Shown here piece after piece: positions 51,705 through 60,603 of a stretch of 64,000 nt of DNA. The stretch is from Candidatus Sulfotelmatobacter sp. (GTDB taxonomy: Bacteria > Vulcanimicrobiota > Vulcanimicrobiia > Vulcanimicrobiales > Vulcanimicrobiaceae): contig DATJRY010000005.1 in the NCBI GenBank assembly GCA_035504415.1, positions 124,001 to 188,000 of the forward strand, read 5' to 3'. The notes under the pieces were generated by a model. It saw only the letters and a list, made by a program, of their open reading frames with translations. It made no database searches and was not told the origin of the DNA. Position 1 is the stretch's first letter, and the number at the start of each line of letters is the position of its first letter. Both the position numbers and the translations under genes were made by a program.

Positions 51705-54209
51705 GTGGACGAGCAGCGATCGGACGGTCTCGATCGAAGCAGCGCCGCGCGCGCCTTGGCCGACGCCATGCCCCACGTGGTCTGGGTCTCGGCCGCCGAC
51801 GGCCGCTTCGAATGGTTCAACGCGCGGTGGTATACCTACACCGGCCTGGGTTTCGAGCAGACGGTCGCAGCCTTCCACAACGAGCGCAGCGCCGTCTTCC
51901 ACGCCGACGACGTCGACGCGTTCCTGGCCGGCTGGTACGACGCGCTGCGCAAAGGCCGGCCGTTCGAGATCGAGACGCGGCTGCGCGGCGTCGACGGCGT
52001 CTACCGGTGGTTTCTCGCGCGCTCCTCGCCGGTCGTCGACCAAGCCGGGCGCATCGTGCAGTGGCTCGGTACCTTCACCGACATCGACGACCGCAAGCAC
52101 GCGGAAGCCCAGAGCTTGTACTTGGCCGCCGCCAGCGAGGTGCTCGGCTCGTCGCTCGACCTGACGGCGACGTTGCGCGAGCTGGCCGAGCTGGCCGTCC
52201 CGGCGATGGCCGACTGGTGCTCGGTGCTGCTGCTGCAGCGCGACGGCGCGCTGACCCCGGTCGCGTACGCACCCGACGACGCCGACCGCCGCCAGCTGGC
52301 CGCGATTTTCACCGAGCCGAGCGTCGAAGGGCTCAGTGCGGCCGACGTCGCGCACACCGGCAAGTCGCTGCTGATCTCGCAGGCGCCCGCGCCCGCGCGC
52401 TCGCTGATCACGGTGGCGCTGGTCGGGCGCTCGCGCATCTACGGCGCACTGCAGCTGGCGACCGGGCCGTCGGGGCGGGTGCTCGACGCGCGCGACCTGC
52501 GCACCGCCGAGACGTTGGCCGCGCGCGCCGCGACCGCGATCGAGAACGCGCGACTCTACCAGCAGGTGCAGTTCGCGGCGCGCGCGGGCGAAGCGCTGGC
52601 CGAGTCGCTCGACTCCGAGACGACCATGCGGCGCGTGCTGGACTTGATCGTCCCGGCGTTGGCCGATTGGGCCGTCATCGACCTGTTCGACGAGCAAGGC
52701 CGCGTCTACATCGGCGCGATGGTCCATGCCGATCCGGCCATGGCACCGCTGGTGGCGCGCTTGACCGGCGCCTCGACCGCGCGCCCCGAGTTCTCCGAGC
52801 TGGTCGCGACCGCGGTGCGCGCGCCGGCTACCACGGTCACGCCGCAGATCGATCCCAACGTCGTCGCGACGCTGGTGCTGCCCGAGTACCGCGACGCGAT
52901 GCTGGCGCTCGACGGGCGCTCGTCGATCCTCGTGCCGCTGCGCTCCGGCGGGCGCGCGCTGGGCGCGCTGGTCGCGTACTTCACCGCCTCGACGCGCCGC
53001 TTCAGCGACGAGGACGTGCCGATGTTCGAAGAGGTCGCGCGCCGCGCCGCGGTCGCGATCGAGAACGCGCAGCTCTACGAATCGGAGCGGCACGTCGCCA
53101 ACGCCTTTCAGCGCGCCGCGCTGCCCAGCTCGCTGCCCGTGCTCGAGGGGGTCACCTTCGACGCCGTCTACGTCGCGGCGCGCAACGAGGCGCAGGTCGG
53201 CGGCGACTGGTACGACGCGGTCCGATTGCCCGATGGCCGCATCGTCGTCTCGATCGGCGACGTCGCCGGCAGCGGACTCGAGGCCGCCGTCATCATGGCC
53301 GCGATGCGCCAGATCCTGCGCGGCGTCGCGCACGTCTACGCCGATCCGGCGACGATGATCGACGCCGCCGACCGCACCTTGAAGGCCGAGCATCCCGGCC
53401 GCATCGTGACCGCCGTGGCGGCCGTTTTCGACCCGATCGCCAACACGCTCTCGTACGCGAATGCCGGCCATCCGCGGCCGCTGGTCCGCGCCGCCGACGG
53501 CCGCGTGCACGAGCTCCCCTCCGAAGGGTTGCCGTTGGGACTGCGCGACCGCGGCGACGCCGAGACGCGCGTCGTCCCGCTCGAGCGCGACGCGCTGTTC
53601 GTCTTCTTCACCGACGGGCTGACCGAGTCGACCCGCGACCCGATCGAAGGCGAACGGCTGCTGCGCACGGCGCTGGCCAGCCCGGCGATCGTCGCGCGCC
53701 GCGACGCCGCCGTCGCGCTCTACGACACGCTGCTGGCCGCCGGAACGCACGACGACGTCGTCGTGCTGACGATGCACGTCGCCGGCGAGCCCGAACACGT
53801 CTCGCGCTGGCACTTCGAGACCGGCGACGCAGGCGCGGCGCGCGCGACCCGCGAGTCGTTCGCGCAGACGCTGGCGCGCATGGGCGTGAACGGCGAGAGC
53901 GCGTTCACCGCCGAGCTGATCTTCAGCGAGCTGCTCGGCAACGTCGTGCGCTACGCGCCCGGCGCGGTCGAGGTCGCGCTCGAGTGCGCCGGCCGGCTGC
54001 CGCCGGTGCTGCACTTCTTCGACCGCGGTCCCGGCTTCGACGTCGTCCCGCGACTGCCGACCGACCGGCTCAGCGAGCGCGGACGCGGTCTGTTCCTGGT
54101 GTGGTCGATGGCCGAGGACTTCAGCGTCGCCAAGCGCCCCGGCGGCGGCTCGCACGCGCGCGCCGTGCTGCCGGTGCGTTCCGAGGCGCGTCAGCCGCTG
54201 CGCAGCTAG
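51705..54209 (+). CDS. PAS-GAF-GAF-PP2C-HATPase signalling protein
   Basis: An 834-residue cytosolic protein. PAS at about 15-140 (ADGRFEWFNARWYTYTGL, GTFTDIDDRKHAE). GAF domains at about 145-305 and 310-470. PP2C of the RsbU/SpoIIE type at about 475-690 (VGGDWYDAV near 498, SIGDVAGSG, FFTDGLTES, HDDVVVLTM). A C-terminal RsbW-like HATPase at about 700-830 has AELIFSELLGNVVRYAPG and FDRGPGFDV. It combines an antagonist phosphatase and an anti-sigma kinase, setting the state of a STAS protein such as the one at 20648. GTG start, AAGGCGGG 7 bases upstream. Its TAG overlaps the stop of the opposite gene in CTAG. Confidence 0.93.
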   Translation: MDEQRSDGLDRSSAARALADAMPHVVWVSAADGRFEWFNARWYTYTGLGFEQTVAAFHNERSAVFHADDVDAFLAGWYDALRKGRPFEIETRLRGVDGVYRWFLARSSPVVDQAGRIVQWLGTFTDIDDRKHAEAQSLYLAAASEVLGSSLDLTATLRELAELAVPAMADWCSVLLLQRDGALTPVAYAPDDADRRQLAAIFTEPSVEGLSAADVAHTGKSLLISQAPAPARSLITVALVGRSRIYGALQLATGPSGRVLDARDLRTAETLAARAATAIENARLYQQVQFAARAGEALAESLDSETTMRRVLDLIVPALADWAVIDLFDEQGRVYIGAMVHADPAMAPLVARLTGASTARPEFSELVATAVRAPATTVTPQIDPNVVATLVLPEYRDAMLALDGRSSILVPLRSGGRALGALVAYFTASTRRFSDEDVPMFEEVARRAAVAIENAQLYESERHVANAFQRAALPSSLPVLEGVTFDAVYVAARNEAQVGGDWYDAVRLPDGRIVVSIGDVAGSGLEAAVIMAAMRQILRGVAHVYADPATMIDAADRTLKAEHPGRIVTAVAAVFDPIANTLSYANAGHPRPLVRAADGRVHELPSEGLPLGLRDRGDAETRVVPLERDALFVFFTDGLTESTRDPIEGERLLRTALASPAIVARRDAAVALYDTLLAAGTHDDVVVLTMHVAGEPEHVSRWHFETGDAGAARATRESFAQTLARMGVNGESAFTAELIFSELLGNVVRYAPGAVEVALECAGRLPPVLHFFDRGPGFDVVPRLPTDRLSERGRGLFLVWSMAEDFSVAKRPGGGSHARAVLPVRSEARQPLRS

Positions 54210-54667
54210 CGGTCGGAGCCCTCGACCAGCGCCTGCGCGAGCGTCTCGAATAGCTGCCGCTCCTGATCGTGGAAGCGATCCTCGCGCGGGCTGTCGACGT
54301 CGAGCACCCCGACCACCTCGCCGTCGGCCAGCAGCGGCACGACGATCTCCGAGCGGGATGCCGCATCGCAGGCGATGTGGCCGGGAAAGGCGTGTACGTC
54401 CGGGACGACCAGCGTACGGCGTTCGCGGGCCGCGCTGCCGCACACGCCGGCACCCAGCGCGATGCGCGTGCACGCCGGCCGGCCTTGGAACGGCCCCAGC
54501 ACCAGCTCGTCGCCGCGGCGCAGGTACACGCCGACCCAGTTGACGTCCGGCAACGCTTGATACAGCAAGGCCGAGAGGTTGGCGGCGTTCGCGATCAGGT
54601 CGCGCTCCCCGTCGAGCAGCGCGCGCCCCTGCGCGATCACGAGCTCGGCGTCGATCGTTTCGTTCAT
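54206..54667 (-). CDS. msrC: free methionine-(R)-sulfoxide reductase, GAF fold
   Basis: A 153-residue enzyme that reduces free Met-R-sulfoxide with thioredoxin. The cysteines Cys66 (RPACTRI), Cys76 (GVCGSAA) and Cys100 (HIACDAAS) have the 10- and 24-residue spacings of E. coli MsrC. WVGVYL and VVPDVHAFPGHIACD are family signatures. It follows the SulP gene by one base, so it is co-transcribed with it. No signal peptide: cytosolic. Confidence 0.93.
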   Translation of the reverse strand: MNETIDAELVIAQGRALLDGERDLIANAANLSALLYQALPDVNWVGVYLRRGDELVLGPFQGRPACTRIALGAGVCGSAARERRTLVVPDVHAFPGHIACDAASRSEIVVPLLADGEVVGVLDVDSPREDRFHDQERQLFETLAQALVEGSDR

Positions 54668-54668
54668 C

Positions 54669-56828
54669 TCACCGTTGCAGGTTGGCGACCAGACCGCTCT
54701 GATACTCCAACCGTTCCCCGAGCGAGCGGATGATGGCGGCCGTCAGCGACGCGGCCAGCGCCGGGTCACCGACCTCCATCGCCGTCAGCGCGCCCGCGGT
54801 GAGGACGTGCACGACGCTGGGCCGGTCGGCCAGCGCGGTCGCGCTGCGCCGCGTGTCGCGATAGAGGCCGATCTCGCCCAGGATCGTGCGATCGCCCAGG
54901 CTGCGCAGCCGCAGATGCGAGCCGTCGTCGTTCTCGAGCACGACCCGCACGCGGCCCGACTCGATGAAGAACATCGACTCGGCGTGCTCGTTCTGGCGGC
55001 ACAGCGCCTCGCCGACGCCGAACGTGCGCGGCTGCAGATAGGCCAGCAGCCGTTGCGCAAGGTCCGCCGAGCGCAGCTCGTATTCCAGCCAGTCCCCCAG
55101 CGGCACGTGCGGCAGGTCGGGCTGGTCGTCGGGGACGATCAGCTGGTCCTCGCACCACTCCAGCGCGTGATCGAGGCCGCCGAAATGCTCGATCCCGTCG
55201 TGCACGCCGGCCGCGCCGCTGACCCAGTCGTTCGCGACCCGCTCGTTCATCCCGCTGAACACGAGGCGCACACCGCGCGCCTCGGCGGCGCGGTAGGCCT
55301 TGACGAAGCTCGACACGCCCGAGGCGTCCATCCCGACCACCATGCGGAAATCGAACACGCAGAAGCGCGTGTTCGGGCGTTCGATCTCGGCCTTGGCGTT
55401 GCGGAACAAGCGGTCGGCCATCCCGAAGAACACGAATCCTTGCAGCTCGAAGATGCGAATCGACCAACCGTCGTCGGCCAGGATCGCCAGCTCTTCGAGC
55501 GGTCGCACCAAACTGCTGCGGCGCTGCGCGCCGGTCATCGAATGCTTGACGACGTCGATGCGGCTGTAGTTGAAGGCGAACAGCAGCGCGCCGGCGACGA
55601 CGCCGACGATCAGTCCGGTCAGGAACCCCCACACGACGATGACGCCGAAGATCAGCAGCAGCGCGCCGTACTCGAGCGGCGCGAGCTGTCCGCGCGCCGC
55701 GATCAGCCAGCGGTAGAGGAGCTGCACGCCCAAGCTGAGCAGCAAGCCGGCCAGCACGAAGGTCGGCACGACCGCGATCGCGCGCCAGCCGCCGAGCAGT
55801 AAGAGCGCGCTGGCCGCCGCCAGCGCCACGCCGGCGACGCGGTCGCTGCCCCCGAAGCGCCGCAGCAGCAGCGTGCGGTTGAGGGAGAGGTAGCCCACGA
55901 AACCGCCGACCAGCGCCGAAGCCAAGTTCGCGATGCCCTCGGCGCGCAGCTCGTGGTCGAGGTCGACGTCGTCCTCGGTCTCCAGCTCCAAGCCGGTCGC
56001 GTTGAACAAGATCGTCACTACCGCGACGATGACGACCGTGAGCAGCTCGCCCGAGGCGCGCCCGAACGCCGGCCACACGACGGCATTCAGATCGTGGCTG
56101 GTCCAGGGCGTCCAGATGTGCAACCGCTCCGGCGCTTTGACGAGCCAGCCGGCCTGCTGCGCGGCGAGCGGCGCGACGTGCAGCGCCCACAGCGCCAGCG
56201 CGAACAGGACGACGACGCCGACCAGCAGCACCGGCACGCCGAGTGCCTTCTTCACGTAACGCGCCTCGGCCGCGACCAGCGCGGCGAACGCGACGGCGGC
56301 GCCGAGCCGCGCGAGCACGAGCGGATCGGCGTAGGCGCGCGCGTGCGCGAGGTCGGGCGGAATGCCGGCCGCGACTTTGATGGCGCCGACCGTCAGCACC
56401 CATGCGGTGCCGGCGACGAAACCGCCGACGACCGGGAACGGGACGTAGCGAATCCACCCCCCGCCGCGCACCGAGCCCAGCGCGATCAGCGCCAGCGCGG
56501 TCACCGCGGTGACCAGCACCATCATCCACAGCACGGTGGCGACGATCGCGTGCGGTGAGGCGCCGGCGCTCGCGAGCTGGGGTTGCATGGTCGCCGCCGT
56601 CACGGCCAACAGCGCGACCGCGTTGCCTTCCGGGCCGGCGACGACGGTGCGGAACGGGCTGAGGATCGCGACCAGCAGCGCGACGCAGGTCATGCTCAGC
56701 ATCGCCGCGGTGACGCCCAGCGGCAACGCGAACGCGAGCGGGCCCGAGAAGATCAGCGCGGCGTACGACAAATTGAAGACGAGGCAGACCACGGCGGTCA
56801 GCACGCCTGCCGAGACGTTCCGAACCAT
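54669..56828 (-). CDS. SulP-family transporter with STAS and cyclic nucleotide-binding domains
   Basis: A 719-residue protein. About 12 membrane helices (residues 1-430) of the SLC26/SulP fold include GIANLASALVGGFVGYLSLNRTLLLRRFGG. A STAS domain (about 450-570) follows, with VFDFRMVVGMDASGVSSFVKAY, then a cNMP-binding domain (about 590-715) with GEALCRQNEHAESMFFIESGRVRVV and ILGEIGLYRDTRRSATALA. It transports an anion such as sulfate or bicarbonate; the cyclic nucleotide domain suggests gating. ATG 56828 with GGAAG 8 bases upstream was chosen; GTG 56858 is an alternative. It is followed by the msrC gene. Confidence 0.9.
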   Translation of the reverse strand: MVRNVSAGVLTAVVCLVFNLSYAALIFSGPLAFALPLGVTAAMLSMTCVALLVAILSPFRTVVAGPEGNAVALLAVTAATMQPQLASAGASPHAIVATVLWMMVLVTAVTALALIALGSVRGGGWIRYVPFPVVGGFVAGTAWVLTVGAIKVAAGIPPDLAHARAYADPLVLARLGAAVAFAALVAAEARYVKKALGVPVLLVGVVVLFALALWALHVAPLAAQQAGWLVKAPERLHIWTPWTSHDLNAVVWPAFGRASGELLTVVIVAVVTILFNATGLELETEDDVDLDHELRAEGIANLASALVGGFVGYLSLNRTLLLRRFGGSDRVAGVALAAASALLLLGGWRAIAVVPTFVLAGLLLSLGVQLLYRWLIAARGQLAPLEYGALLLIFGVIVVWGFLTGLIVGVVAGALLFAFNYSRIDVVKHSMTGAQRRSSLVRPLEELAILADDGWSIRIFELQGFVFFGMADRLFRNAKAEIERPNTRFCVFDFRMVVGMDASGVSSFVKAYRAAEARGVRLVFSGMNERVANDWVSGAAGVHDGIEHFGGLDHALEWCEDQLIVPDDQPDLPHVPLGDWLEYELRSADLAQRLLAYLQPRTFGVGEALCRQNEHAESMFFIESGRVRVVLENDDGSHLRLRSLGDRTILGEIGLYRDTRRSATALADRPSVVHVLTAGALTAMEVGDPALAASLTAAIIRSLGERLEYQSGLVANLQR

Positions 56829-56888
56829 CGCCCGTACTTCCGCGTACCTGCGAGCCACCTCTGCAAGTAGCGCCGGAGTACGGTTAGA

Positions 56889-58853
56889 CTACGGCGCCTC
56901 GATCGTCCCGTTCGCGCGCCGCGCCATGCCGCCGACCCAGCGGTACAACGCGACCACCACGATCGCGAACACGATCGTCCCCAGCCAGTTCGCGACCGGT
57001 TGGAACGAATCGCCCACCAGCGCCAGCGGCGCTTCCTTCCGCGTGACCACGATCAGTCCGGCCAGCACCACGCCGAACAGGCTCTCGCCGACGATCAGCC
57101 CCGACGCCAGCAGCACGCCCAACCGCTGCCCGGCCTCGCCGAATCCGCTGCGCGTGACCCAGCGCTCGTATGCGCGCCCCACCAGCGCGCCCAGCACGAT
57201 CGGGGTGATCGTCGCGGCCGGCAGATAGATGCCCAGCCCCACCGCCAGCGGCGGGAGGCGCATGCGATGGAACAGTCCCAGCGTCTGATCGAGCGCGATC
57301 ATCACGACGCCCAGCAGCGCGCCGATGCCGATCATCCCCCAATCGATCTGCCCCTCGATCACGCCCTTGGCCAGCGCCGAGATCAGCGTCGCCTGCGGCG
57401 CCGGCAGCGCGTGCGGACCGGTGAAACCGTAGGCCGCCTGCAGCAGCCCGAGAATCGGCGGGATGATCGCCGCGCCGACGATGACGCCGATGACGAGCGC
57501 CACCTGCTGCCGCCAGGGCGTCGCGTCGACCAGCTGACCGGTCTTGAGGTCCTGCAAGTTGTCGTTGGCGATCGTCGCCACGCACAGCACGACGGCGGTG
57601 ACGAACAGCGCGAACGCGACCAGCGCCGCGGCGCCGTGCGGATCGGTGCGGTGCGCGACCGCGAGCAGCAGCAGCGCGGCGCCGACGACGGTCAAGATCG
57701 CCAGGCCCGAGACCGGGCTGTTCGACGACCCGATCAGTCCCGCCATGTAACCGCACGCCGCGGCGACCAGGAAGCCGGCGATGACGACGTACACGACCGC
57801 GCCGATCGTCAGCGGGACGATCAGATCGCCGAGCGCGCCGCCGGCCAAGAAGCTCACCAGCAGCGCGGCCAGCGGCAGCACCATCACCAGGCTGACCAGC
57901 GCGACGGTACCGATCGGAATGTCTTGCTCGGTGCGCGGCAAGTCGGCGCCCTCGCCGGCCGCGACGCGGCGCGCGGTCGCGAGCGCCGACGCGACGCCGC
58001 GCGTCACCGGACCGGCCAGCTTCGCCAGCGCCCAGATGGCGGCGATACCGATCTCGCCCGCGCCGATGAAGCGTACTTGGTGGCGCCAGACGCCGACGGC
58101 GATCGTCGCCGCGTCGCCGACCGCCGGGTGCAGCGCGGTCAGGATCGGGGTCGCCGCGCCCCAGGCGATGACGACGCCGACCAGCATCGCGACGCCGACC
58201 GAGAGTCCGACCAGATGGCCGACGCCGAGCAGCGCCAGCGAGTATTGGATGCCGTTGCCGGTCGCGACCGCGCCGGCGCGAAAGAAGCCGTCGATCTCGC
58301 CCGCCACGACCTGCGTCGCCGTCGCGGCCGCGAAGCCGGCCGACGCGATCGCGCCCCAGACGACCGACCACAGCCCGGCGCGGTTCTCCGCCGCGGCACC
58401 CTCGGAGCTGCCGACGCGCAGCACCTCCGCCGCGGCGACGCCTTCGGGATACGGTAAGTCGCTCTCGACCACCAGCGCGCGGCGCAGCGGGACCGAGTAC
58501 ATCACGCCCAGCACGCCGCCGATCGCGCACACGCCGAACGACTGCCAGAACGGGAAGCCGGTCCACCACCCGACCATCACCAGCCCGGGCAAGACGAAGA
58601 TGATCGACGAGAGCGTGCCCGCCGCCGACGCGATCGTCTGCACGATGTTGTTCTCGTAGATCGTCGCGTTGCGCAGCCAGCGCAGCACCGCCATCGAGAT
58701 CACCGCCGCCGGAATCGACGAGGCGAAGGTCAGGCCGACTTTCAGCCCGAGGTAGACGTTGGCGGCCGTGAAGACGAGCGTGATCGCGGCACCCAGAACG
58801 ATCCCGCGCCACGTGAGCTCGGCTCCCCGGCCCAAACCGGCCTGGGAACGCAT
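56889..58853 (-). CDS. OPT-family oligopeptide/metal-chelate transporter
   Basis: A 654-residue, 14-16-helix membrane protein. Conserved OPT segments: TAANVYLGLKVGLTFASSIPAAVISM near the N-terminus, ENNIVQTIASAAGT, DLPYPEGVAAAEVL, AGLIGSSNSPVSGLAILT and NDNLQDLKTGQLV. OPT proteins import oligopeptides or metal-siderophore complexes with protons. It is on the same strand as the SulP gene, 60 bases away, but no shared regulation was seen. Confidence 0.93.
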   Translation of the reverse strand: MRSQAGLGRGAELTWRGIVLGAAITLVFTAANVYLGLKVGLTFASSIPAAVISMAVLRWLRNATIYENNIVQTIASAAGTLSSIIFVLPGLVMVGWWTGFPFWQSFGVCAIGGVLGVMYSVPLRRALVVESDLPYPEGVAAAEVLRVGSSEGAAAENRAGLWSVVWGAIASAGFAAATATQVVAGEIDGFFRAGAVATGNGIQYSLALLGVGHLVGLSVGVAMLVGVVIAWGAATPILTALHPAVGDAATIAVGVWRHQVRFIGAGEIGIAAIWALAKLAGPVTRGVASALATARRVAAGEGADLPRTEQDIPIGTVALVSLVMVLPLAALLVSFLAGGALGDLIVPLTIGAVVYVVIAGFLVAAACGYMAGLIGSSNSPVSGLAILTVVGAALLLLAVAHRTDPHGAAALVAFALFVTAVVLCVATIANDNLQDLKTGQLVDATPWRQQVALVIGVIVGAAIIPPILGLLQAAYGFTGPHALPAPQATLISALAKGVIEGQIDWGMIGIGALLGVVMIALDQTLGLFHRMRLPPLAVGLGIYLPAATITPIVLGALVGRAYERWVTRSGFGEAGQRLGVLLASGLIVGESLFGVVLAGLIVVTRKEAPLALVGDSFQPVANWLGTIVFAIVVVALYRWVGGMARRANGTIEAP

Positions 58854-58896
58854 CCCGGCCTCTGCGCCGCCCCCGACGGGTGCCCCTTCGCCCGCC

Positions 58897-59865
58897 TCAG
58901 CGGGTGCGGAGCGAGGCGTTCACCAGCGACGCCAAACCGTAGACCGCCGAGCTGAACGGGACCGCGACCCCGCAGCGCTCGCCCAACTCGACGACCGCCC
59001 CAAGCAGCGGATCGAGCTCGAGCGGACGGCCCGCTTCGAGGTCCTGCAGCATCGAGGTCTTGGTGTCGTCGCGCGGGCTCTGCGCGATGCGACGCTCGAC
59101 GTCGACCGCCGGCTCGTCGCCGAGCGCGCTCGCGACCGCGAGGCACTCGCTCATGACGGCGCGCGCGAGCTGCAACGCGCGCGGCTGCGCCATGATCGTG
59201 CCCATCGTCGAACGCGTCAGCGCGCTGATCGGGTTGAAGGCGGCGTTGCCGAGCAGCTTCGCCCACACCTCGCGCCGCGGCTCGTCGCTCGTCTCGGCGC
59301 GAAAACCCGCCCGCGCCAAGACCTCGGCAACCGGCGCGAGCAGCTCGTCGCCGGCCGGTGCGGCCGCGCCGAGCACGATGCGATCGCCGTGCGTGTGGCG
59401 CACCACTCCCGGCTCCGGTACCGTCGCCGCGATGTAGAGCGAGGCCGCCAGCACGCGCTCGACCGGAATCGCGCGCGCGAGCGCACCGCGGGGATCGACC
59501 GACGCGAGCTGCCAGCCGCCGGCGCGGGGATGGCCGAGCGTGTACCACCACGGGATGCCGTTCTGCATCGAGACGATCGTCGTCGCCGGGCCGCTCATCG
59601 CCGCGATCGCGGGCAGCGCGTCGCGCAGCTGGTGCGCCTTCACGCTCAGCACCAGCACGTCGACGACCCCGATCCGCGCCGGATCGCTCTCGACGGCGAC
59701 CTCGGCCGCGGTCGACCCCGAGCCGTCGCGCAGCGTCAGACCGCGTTCGCGCAGCACGTCGGCCTGCGTGGCGCGCGCCAGCAGGACGACCTCCTTGTGC
59801 GCCATCGCCAGCCGCGCTCCGACGTACGTGCCGATCGCGCCGGCGCCGACGATCCCCCACCGCAT
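58897..59865 (-). CDS. panE: 2-dehydropantoate 2-reductase (ketopantoate reductase)
   Basis: A 322-residue NADPH-dependent enzyme. The N-terminal MRWGIVGAGAIGTYVG is the dinucleotide fold. VLSVKAHQL has the conserved Lys and VWAKLLGNAAFNPISALT the catalytic Lys-Asn block. It reduces ketopantoate to pantoate for CoA synthesis. panB, panC and panD are not in the window. Family members also include broader ketoacid reductases, so the exact substrate is probable, not certain. ATG 59865; divergent from the PaiB-like gene. Confidence 0.88.
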   Translation of the reverse strand: MRWGIVGAGAIGTYVGARLAMAHKEVVLLARATQADVLRERGLTLRDGSGSTAAEVAVESDPARIGVVDVLVLSVKAHQLRDALPAIAAMSGPATTIVSMQNGIPWWYTLGHPRAGGWQLASVDPRGALARAIPVERVLAASLYIAATVPEPGVVRHTHGDRIVLGAAAPAGDELLAPVAEVLARAGFRAETSDEPRREVWAKLLGNAAFNPISALTRSTMGTIMAQPRALQLARAVMSECLAVASALGDEPAVDVERRIAQSPRDDTKTSMLQDLEAGRPLELDPLLGAVVELGERCGVAVPFSSAVYGLASLVNASLRTR

Positions 59866-59949
59866 CGGGTGGGGAGTCGTGCCGACGATCGCCGTCCTCC
59901 TGCCGCGAGCGGGCGGGGACGGCAGGCCGGGCGCCGGAACACCAGCCAC

Positions 59950-60600
59950 ATGTACGTGCCGAAGCACTTCGCCGAGCAGGACGCGACGCTGCTGCGCGAG
60001 GCGATCGCACGCTATCCGCTCGCGACGCTCGTCACCGCGTACGAGGCGGCGCCGGTCGCGAACCACCTGCCGATGCTGGTCGACCCGGAGCGGCCCGACG
60101 TGCTGTTGTGCCACGTCGCCCGCGCCAACGCGCTGTGGCGCACCGTCGACCAACGAAGCGAGGCGCTCGCGATCTTCACCGGTCCCGACGCCTACGTCTC
60201 GCCCGCGTTCTATCCCGCCAAACGCGAGCACGGCCGCGTCGTGCCGACGTGGAACTACATCGCCGTCCACGTCTACGGCACGCTGCACGTGCTCGACGAC
60301 CTCGCGGCGACGCGACGCATCGTCACGCTGCTGACGGACGCGCACGAGGCGCCGCGGGCGCAGCCCTGGCACGTCGACGACGCGCCCGAGACGTTCGTCG
60401 AACAGCAGCTCGGCGCCATCGTCGGCCTCGAGCTGCACGTCGCGCGCGCGATCGGGAAATGGAAGCTGGGCCAGAACCGTTCGACCGCGGACCGGCTGGG
60501 CGTCGAGGATGCGCTCTCGGCCTCCGATCGCCCGAGCGACCGCGCGACCGCCGACGCGATGGCCGAGCGTGCGGCGCGCGATGCGAAGCCGGCGGACTGA
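59950..60600 (+). CDS. PaiB-like FMN-binding protein
   Basis: A 216-residue member of the PaiB (split-barrel, FMN-binding negative regulator) family. It begins MYVPKHFAEQD and has PVANHLPMLVD, HVARANALWR and the signature YVSPAFYPAKREHGRVVPTWNYIAVHVYG, ending with a conserved KWKLGQNRS. PaiB in Bacillus affects sporulation and protease genes. No DNA-binding motif is seen, so a flavin reductase role is possible. The start is ATG 59950 at the beginning of the family. Confidence 0.92.
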   Translation: MYVPKHFAEQDATLLREAIARYPLATLVTAYEAAPVANHLPMLVDPERPDVLLCHVARANALWRTVDQRSEALAIFTGPDAYVSPAFYPAKREHGRVVPTWNYIAVHVYGTLHVLDDLAATRRIVTLLTDAHEAPRAQPWHVDDAPETFVEQQLGAIVGLELHVARAIGKWKLGQNRSTADRLGVEDALSASDRPSDRATADAMAERAARDAKPAD

Positions 60601-60603
60601 CGC

